Made by a program: the position numbers and the translations under genes. A stretch of 64,000 nt of DNA from NCBI GenBank assembly GCA_030272585.1, contig BSYQ01000001.1:930001-994000 (forward strand), read 5' to 3'. The stretch comes from Bryopsis sp. KO-2023 (taxonomy: Eukaryota; Chlorophyta; Ulvophyceae; Bryopsidales; Bryopsidaceae). The notes under the pieces are model-generated. The model was not told the DNA's origin. It did not search any database and saw only the letters and a program-made list of their open reading frames with translations. This document shows, one piece after another, positions 56,905-64,000 of the stretch (position 1 is its first letter; each line of letters opens with the position of its first letter).

Positions 56905-57885
56905 CAACAAACATCAAGGTCGACCCAAATTTGCCTTTGGGTGGTTGAAGCAAAAGGATACCCGAGCAGTCGCAGGTTCCATTAGAATGCAAAAGTGTGT
57001 CAAACCCACCCACCCTAAATCCAGACACAAGCAGCACTAGGATATTATTCATGTTATTTTCATCAGTTCACAGCTCCCTGGCTTCCACTGCCGTACAGAC
57101 AAGGATGCTGGAACATTGGAATGGAGGCAAAACGAAAGTCCAGCTGTGCATACAGCACCCACCAAAAAGCTCCACGAAACCAAGTTCAGCATCACACACA
57201 TACACAGAGTATTTACATGCCAAGAATCCCAGGCCTCTATTGCAAAAGGCCTCTATTGCAAATCATTTTTTGAAAGAATAAAGCGATGGTCCCGAAATAA
57301 TAAATGTATCCCGAACGAAAAAAATGTCCCTCAGAAGAAAAAAATGAAGCGCACTCGTAAAGAAAGAAAACCAGCTTCAGCATCAGTCCAGCCCATTGGC
57401 ACTACAGACATCGTCTGTTTCAAGTGCCCTGCTCCACAGCAAAGGCCATATGTTCAAAGTAAACAACCCCCCACAAATTCCTCTCATAACCTAATTCTTG
57501 CTGCAACTGTAACTTTCTGGGCCCAGTGCTTTTTATTATGTTCCCAACACAGGCGTAGAAGACCCCAACAAACAGGAGATGTGAAAACAACCAAGTCTAC
57601 GCCATCTTTCAATAAAAATTTCCGCAAACAATGCACAAAATTGTACGACCCAGCTGACACCATCACAATCGATTTCTTTTCAAAAGTTAATAACAACTTT
57701 TTGGGTTCTTCCCCTTCCCCCTCCCTTTTTGGATTCTTCCCCAGCTCCCCATACTTCCGATGACGACAAAGGCAATGTGCCCTCAGCACACTCCCCTTGC
57801 TGTATCCAATCAAAGACCTGTTTAAAACAGACAGAGCCTAGATTTCATTTTCCCAGTGCATCCTGCAACCTATGCCCATATCAAG
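56905..57885 (+). repeat. ATPase downstream flank (parent or copy C of the duplicated segment)
   Basis: Contains the landmarks shared with copies A and B (TTCCATTAGAATGCAAAAGTG, CCCATTGGCACTACAGACAT, AACAGGAGATGTGAAAACAA). Only here do they join an intact last exon, so this is probably the source. It includes the ATPase 3' UTR. Confidence 0.7.
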
Positions 57886-60800
57886 TCAATGCTCCTTGTG
57901 ACTATCATCAGCCTTCGATTTCCTCTTGGAACGCCCTCCAGAGGTACCACTCTTTTCGTTTTCCGAGCTGGAGCCCGTATGGGAGTGGCATTTGGATGTT
58001 TTCTTGTCAGACCCACAGCCATGACCCTTCTTTTTGCCGCAACCGGTTGATTTTGAGCCTTTCTTTTTCCCAGCTGGATCCCCATGTCCTTTACAACAAC
58101 CGCCGGCTTTTTTTTCCGCGGTGGCATTTGGCTTTGATGGCTTGCAGCACCCGCCCCCACTCCCATGAGAATGCTTTCCGGAATGGCCACCTGATGCAGG
58201 TTTCCCACAACACCCTACCTCCTTTGACTTTTTCCCACATTTGTGAGCACCACCGCTGCCATGGGTCTTGGTGCAGCAGCCCTTGGGTTTTGTTTTCTTG
58301 CAACATCCCCCACCATGCTGGTGGCCACCTTGATTCGGTATCAGGGCCTTTTTGTAGGAGAGAAGGGACAAACCATTGAGCGTGACGATCAGAGAACTCC
58401 CAACATCCGCCACGACGGCTTCCCACAAACCCACATACCCTGGTATTGCCAAAACAATCACCAGCAGCTTGATGACAACAGCAAACACGATGTTCTGAAT
58501 CAACTTCCTCCTGGCACATTTCGAAAGTGCAAACACGAAAGGCAAACTCATGAGATCGTTGCTGAAGAGAGCCACGTCTGCAGCTTCCACCGCCATGGCA
58601 CTTCCCCCCACACCCATGGCAATGCCGACATCCGCACTGGCTAATGCTGGGGCATCGTTCACTCCATCCCCGACGTGTGTCACGCTCTTGAATGTGTCTT
58701 GGTATTCCGCAACCAACTCGAGCTTGTCATCAGGGAGGAGGTCAGCGTGGGTATGCGATCGAAACAACCCCACTTGCTCAGCAACCACCTTGGCCGTAGC
58801 CCATCTGTCCCCTGAAAAGAAACCCATCCACCAATTGTCACTGGGGGAAAATTGGTCTGGTGCATAGGTATTAACTTTATGCGATGGCTCATTCTTTTTT
58901 CAACAATATATGCAAGTATAATTCACGAGTCACCCTTATTGTGCCTACTGGTGCAATCACTGGCATCCATCGAATTGAAATCTCACCTGTCAGCATGCCA
59001 GGCACGATGCCCATCTTCTTCAGTTTCTGAACTGCCTGCTTGGCATCGGGCCTCACTGAGTCAGATACAACAACAGAACCCGCCACCTGGCCAGCTATGA
59101 CAACATAGCAGATGCTGGCCCCTTCCATCACAGGAACATTCGGAATGGGGGATTCGGGGGCATCGTCTTTCACCAGCTTGAGATTTCCCACACTCACATC
59201 CAGGCCATCAACGACACCACGGATGCCTTTGCCCGAAACTATCTCCACCTCCGAAACACTAGACCTGCTCGGAAAAAATAGAATGAAAGTGTCATGTTCA
59301 GGAACCATGTTCAGGAACAACACACTTGATGAACAAAATACACATCGAAACGACCACCACCTCATAGAAAATTGCTGTGGGATGGTCTTTTAACTTACCG
59401 TATGGTTTTGAGTTTGTTCCACAATTTGAAAGCAAAGAAAAAGCGTGAGAACGTGTGAGACAAATTTGGCCAAGCATGTGATGGGTAAGAAAGTGTTAGG
59501 GAAAGTGTGTGCTGACCATTTTGAGATTCCTCTAGCAACAGCGCTACCAACAATAGCCGGCCCCAAAGGATGCGTAGAATGAAACTCGAGCGAGGCAGCC
59601 AGTCTGAGAACATTGTCTTCTGATTCTCCATTGAAGGTTTGCATGGAAATGATTCCAAACCTCCCCTCTGTCAAAGTTCCAGTTTTGTCAAAAGTAACCG
59701 CTCCCACATGCGCTAGTGCCTCCAAATACTGCCCACCCTTGATCAGTACTGACTAAATACACACAGAGAAAAAAAATGTCAAATTCTATGGCCCACACTT
59801 TGCACTTCCCACACTCACAGTGATCAAATTCCGCCAGCTTTTCACTCATAGTGGGCTAAACAGCAACCTTACATTTTCCCGGGTTCAACATTTTATATCA
59901 ATTGGCCGTGACGGGTTCACTTCAATTTCTGACCTGTCTTGCAGCCCTTGATATCGCTGCAACCGAAACCACCGGTGTACTGATGACAACAGCACATGGG
60001 CATGCACAGACCAGCAGTACCAATGCCAAATAAAACCACTGGGAGGGGTTCCCCACATGGACGACATTGAACAGATTCAGCAGGTAAGGCACAGTAGCCA
60101 GCAGCAGAGCTCCAAAGAAAACTGCGGGGGTGTAGTACTTTGCGAAATCCTCCACCAATCGGCTGGCACGGGATTTCTGCAAGCTGGCCTCCTCCACCTT
60201 GGCTGCGAGCTGCGATATGGTACTGTCTGCTGCAGTTTTCTCGGCACGGATGTTGAGGGAACTGAAGCCACTGTTCACACTTCCGCTGATAACCTACATC
60301 GGCAAAACCGGTCCCCACATTGATTGCGAATACAATCATACCAACAATTCATGCTGATGCAATAAAAATGTACTCCACCGGAATGTTTGTCGACTCATTG
60401 AACATCCCCAAATGGTTCAAAGTCTGTTTTCTGAAACAAAATGAAGCAAAATTTGCTGCAGGGTGGCACCATAGCGGAGCTCTTTAAGTAAAGAAAGTTC
60501 GAGTTTAAGCTGAAACATGTGCCAGCACCTGATCCCCAGCTTTCTTCGCAATGGGCTTTGTTTCTCCAGTGAGCATGCTCTCATCCAGCCCAGACTCGCC
60601 AGAATCCACCACTCCATCGACTGGGACTCGGTCCCCAGGTCGTACTAGCAACAAATCCCCAATCGCGACCTTAACAGGAAAAAACAAGTCAACACCCACT
60701 ATCTGTCTGGACAATGTACAGATATTTCAAATATTTAAATAATCAAATACTACATATTTCGCATATTCTCGGTGCGTTTTATCACCAACCCCTGTTGTAC

Positions 60801-63800
60801 TGTGACATCAGATGTGAACAAAAGTACTGAAGCTGTGGCTCCTAAATCCCCCATTCTCACTATAGCTAAAAACATGCAGATCCACTCCAGCCCATGAACC
60901 TTCGACCATGTCGAGGAGGATTGGAAAATCAATCGATTAGGCCTTGTCCACACATTCACAATGGCTGCCGTTTACCTCGTCAGCAGGGATGCTCTTGCCA
61001 GTCGTTGCTGACAGGGCAACCTCAGGTTGCATATCCATCAGGAAGTTGATGGATTCTCGAGCTCTGCCCATGCATTTGTCTTCGAGCCACTCAGAAAATC
61101 CAAACAGAAATACAATGGCCCCTGCCTCCAGATACTGAGCAATGGCGACAGCACCAGTCACACTGATGATCAACAGAATGTTGATATCCAATCTGAACTT
61201 TTTCAGGGCGGCATAACCTCTGAGTAAAATGTATGGGATTCCGAAAAATATGGCACCGATGGCTGCCCATTCCAGGAAATGCAACTCCTTGAACACCACT
61301 GAACTGAGTGCAATGGTAAGACAAACCCCAGAGAGAATAACATGCCATGGCAACGAACGGTGGGACTCTGAATCACATCAAGAAGCATCAAAATCAGCGT
61401 AAAATATCAGAATCAAATAAATTCCCCATGGATGGAGCAATGCTAAACTGTAATAGAGCTGCTATTCACCATCCTTCAGACGGAACAAAAAAAGGTATCC
61501 GGATGTGAACTGGCAAAGGTTGGGGGCAATCCCTGACACTTACCAGTTTCAGCATTTTTTCGGCCCAGGGATGCCTGGAGTCCAGCCTCGTTCAAAGCTG
61601 AAAGCAACACTGTGGGAGGAATCAGGCCTGGATTGTGAACGACTTTGACGGTTTTGGTCAGCACCAGTACTTCCACGCTGGTGACCCCTGTACAGCAGTC
61701 GAACACGTGAATTTAACGAAACCGGCAATAGATATAGGGATAGGGTGTAATGTTTTGTCAAGCGACCACACTTCTCAGACAGGCAGACTTGCATTGAGCT
61801 GCGTTGTTTTCTGCGTAAATACTTTTTCTCCAATGTGAGATCAATTTTATTATTGTATACTTACTCTGTCCGAATTTAACTGTCCACTTATGTTTGGGGT
61901 TACAGTTCACGAGTGAGACGTCCAATTAATATGAAAGTTTGTGGCCAGCATCTCTGATACACGTAGATGAAGCCCACAAAATTTCAGATCCATTGGTGTA
62001 GAGGCTGCGATGCAGTGACTCCGAAACCAGAAACGAAGCAAAACCGCGATTTTCACCTTCCTGTGAACGCTTTGACACGTCAAACGTTCATCGTTTGCCA
62101 CAAACTTTTGTGAACACATTCTTTAGATGTTCTGTGGCGAGCTCACAAAATTTCGTAGCAAGTGAACCAGTGAGTAAAGCACGATGTCGTCGTTCAGTAA
62201 ATCGTGACGACTATAAAACCGAGGAAAGTCGACCTCTGAAACCGAAAATAGCGGCTCAACGCGCGAACTCCACCTCGACCTCACAAACGTCATGAACGCA
62301 ACTCAAGAGACCTTTGCGCGCCAGTTCGCTCGGAGCGAAAGTGACCAAGCTGCCTAGAAAATGGGATTATGATACGGAATGCCAAGCGCATTACACGAGA
62401 GGCCAGGTGGAATTTTCAGAGCAAAGTTTGGGGATACACTATACGAAGTCTATATTGTTGCTTTATAACAGTATCTTACAATTTTGAATCAATTTTAGTA
62501 TGCAAATTGTAAAAGTCGTCGAAGTGAAAATCCAGTTTTTGCTTCGTTTCTGGTTTCGGAGTCACTGCATCGCAGCCTCTACACCAATGGATCTGAAATT
62601 TTGTGGGCTTCATCTACGTGTATCAGAGATGCTGGCCACAAAATTTCACATCAATTGGATGTCTCATTCGTGAACTGTAACCCCAAACATAAGTGGACAG
62701 TTAAATTCGGACAGAGTAAGTATTTCGGATGAAAACAAGGAAATGGGTAAAAACTCGTTGATGCTACGATGAAGCATTACACACCAACAGATAGAAAAGC
62801 AGTCCTTTGTGAAAGCAAAGTATGGTTTATCAGTGTTGGCATTTTGATTTCATAGGCTACCTGGCAGCCCCCCAATGAGCTCATGGATCGTTGATTCTTC
62901 GCTTGGGCAACATATCCCACCAGCATTCATTACGGTTGTCACATCGCCACCCTCAGATCCACTCAAGTTTTCCTAAGAAATCAAGCCCCTGCATACTGAT
63001 CAACGACTCTAATTTGCAGGACACCGAAAAATAGGCGAGGCATGCAACAAGTTTCGATGCATTCACTCCTGGTTTCAAAAGTTACCATGATTTTTTGGAG
63101 CGAAAGTTTGTATTTTGGCTAAGGAAGGCACAGGTCAAAATAAAACATTTGAACCACAATGCACATTTGGTTCTCTCCATCATTCTATCAAAATTGGCTC
63201 CAAATCGGAGTCATTTGGTGGGTCAGTGAAATAGCAATCAAAGGATGGGAAATCCTACCTCATCAGCAAGAAGAGGCACCGTTTCGCTCAATTGATCCTT
63301 CCTGCACAATCCATTGAAAACAAATGATTTCGATTCCTTTTGCACAATGAATATCAACGAAAATCGACAACGCCGCACAGGTCGGTATTCACCTTCTTCG
63401 CTGCTTTCTCATGCCTTTCCTTTCGACAAAGCTCTCCTCAGTCCCAATCTGTGGAAGAAAATTGGAACCCTTGTAAGGAGGCTGTTCTTGTTATCCGACT
63501 GCTACCCCCTCACCGTGAATGCAAAAGCACCAGGTCGAAACCCACCTCATCTAAATCCTCATGACAAGGCGTCTCCTCATGACAAGGAGTTTCCTCAGGA
63601 TGCAATCCGGTGGACTCTTTCAGCGCGCAAACCTCACCATGATCTATCACAGCACCTGCAACGACACCCTTCAAGCATTGCATTTCGCAACAGAGTTCGG
63701 ACGTCTTCAGCTTGTGGTGCAATCTGCTGCCCACCAGGTAGTCGAAATGGTCGCCATGGCGTACCTGCATCCAACAAGGGTAAAAGGTCAAATCTCCTTT

Positions 63801-64000
63801 TCAGGTGGAAGATCGGCATCTGGGAAAGGAGAAGTCCAAAGAAACTGCTTGCCAACCCCCCCCCCCCCCTATGTCATGTGGATTCATAATTTTCCCACCG
63901 CAACAACTCAGGATTTGTCTTAAATCGACTTTCTCACAACTCATCGTGAAGTACTACCATTTCGTGGCCGCAACTGGGGCCGTGGACGTGGTTGTCGGGT
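57886..64000 (-). CDS. P1B-type Zn/Cd-transporting ATPase (HMA2/4-like), 5' end outside window
   Basis: Exports Zn(II)/Cd(II) across a membrane using ATP. Phase-consistent exons: 63955-64000, 63514-63764, 63259-63301, 62861-62972, 61544-61687, 60976-61367, 60529-60669, 59934-60293, 59517-59752, 58987-59264, 57886-58811. A Cys/His-rich N-terminal extension (GPSCGHEMV-VRHGDHFDYLV, RLHHK, two ETPCHE) precedes an HMA domain with GICCPSE. Then come paired membrane helices, the actuator segment (LLVRPGDRVPVDG, LTGE), the CPC ion site (VCACPCAVVISTP), DKTGTLTEG, the HP motif (STHPLG) and VGDGVNDAPALASADVGIAM, with last helices near 58,440-58,540. The final 155 residues are a Cys/His/Lys/Gly-rich tail (GGGCCKPSKP, GCCGKPASGGHSGKHSHG). 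The TGD motif spans a splice site and reads MLTG|GDRWATA. A foldback element sits in the 61688-62860 intron. Confidence 0.94.
61860..62720. mobile_element. Mariner-like foldback MITE with TA target duplication
   Basis: Arms of about 200 bases (61860-62060 and 62524-62720) are inverted repeats beginning CTTACTCTGTCCGAATTTAA and flanked by TA on both sides (61858-61859, 62721-62722). The end resembles Stowaway/mariner termini. The 460-base centre has no transposase. It lies in an ATPase intron in a spliced-out position. Confidence 0.9.

Overview
This is eukaryotic nuclear DNA. Host genes are split by short GT-AG introns (plus one GC-AG intron), and the genes are mixed with LTR retrotransposons, DNA transposons and satellite-like arrays. 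The gene set fits a green-lineage genome: a plant-type TRS120 TRAPPII subunit, an ANP/NPK1-type MAPKKK, a plastid-targeted GNAT-like protein otherwise known from plants, and a plant-type Zn/Cd P1B-ATPase with a Cys/His-rich tail. A repeat-rich streptophyte alga (for example a charophyte) is my inference; no species can be proven from sequence alone.

Layout. 1-9,059: compact gene block with TRS120 (minus, 3' end off the left edge), MAPKKK (minus, two exons) and a GNAT-like gene (plus, six exons), the last two head to head. 9,300-10,796: a decayed duplicate of the 3' end of the metal-ATPase gene. 10,797-12,988: the 5' part of a hAT transposon with GATC-dense subterminal DNA and a broken transposase. 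An LTR element (12,989 on) sits in that transposase, and its gag start is in turn cut by a non-coding LTR element (13,722-20,194). 20,369-33,948: a 129-bp minisatellite array, split by a 10.7-kb Ty3/gypsy chromovirus (22,110-32,820, TSD TGCAT). The chromovirus itself carries a 2.7-kb CACTA element (29,496-32,221, TSD TTA) holding gene fragments. 33,949-38,000: left copy of a segmental duplication, containing a 1-kb non-autonomous hAT element (34,386-35,410, 8-bp TSD) of the same family as the one at 10,797. 38,000-41,300: an ARM-repeat gene and a degenerate PABP-like gene (minus). 41,485-43,690: a second decayed copy of the ATPase 3' end. 44,300-49,250: unrecognised minus-strand genes. 49,440-54,480: middle and right copies of the segmental duplication. 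57,886-64,000: the intact metal ATPase (minus, 5' end off the right edge) with a mariner-like foldback element in an intron.

How the parts relate. The host genes look functionally independent (membrane trafficking, MAPK signalling, a plastid protein, metal export). The mobile DNA tells one layered story: three LTR families share the same unusual primer-binding site, two hAT copies share GATC-rich ends, and local duplication has copied pieces of neighbouring genes. The most notable molecular features are a complete -1 frameshift signal (TTTAAAC plus a foldable pseudoknot) joining gag and pol in the chromovirus, and an extra coiled-coil/RING-like ORF downstream of its pol.

Exon borders were set by hand from splice sites, reading phase and family alignment from memory. 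No database search was run.
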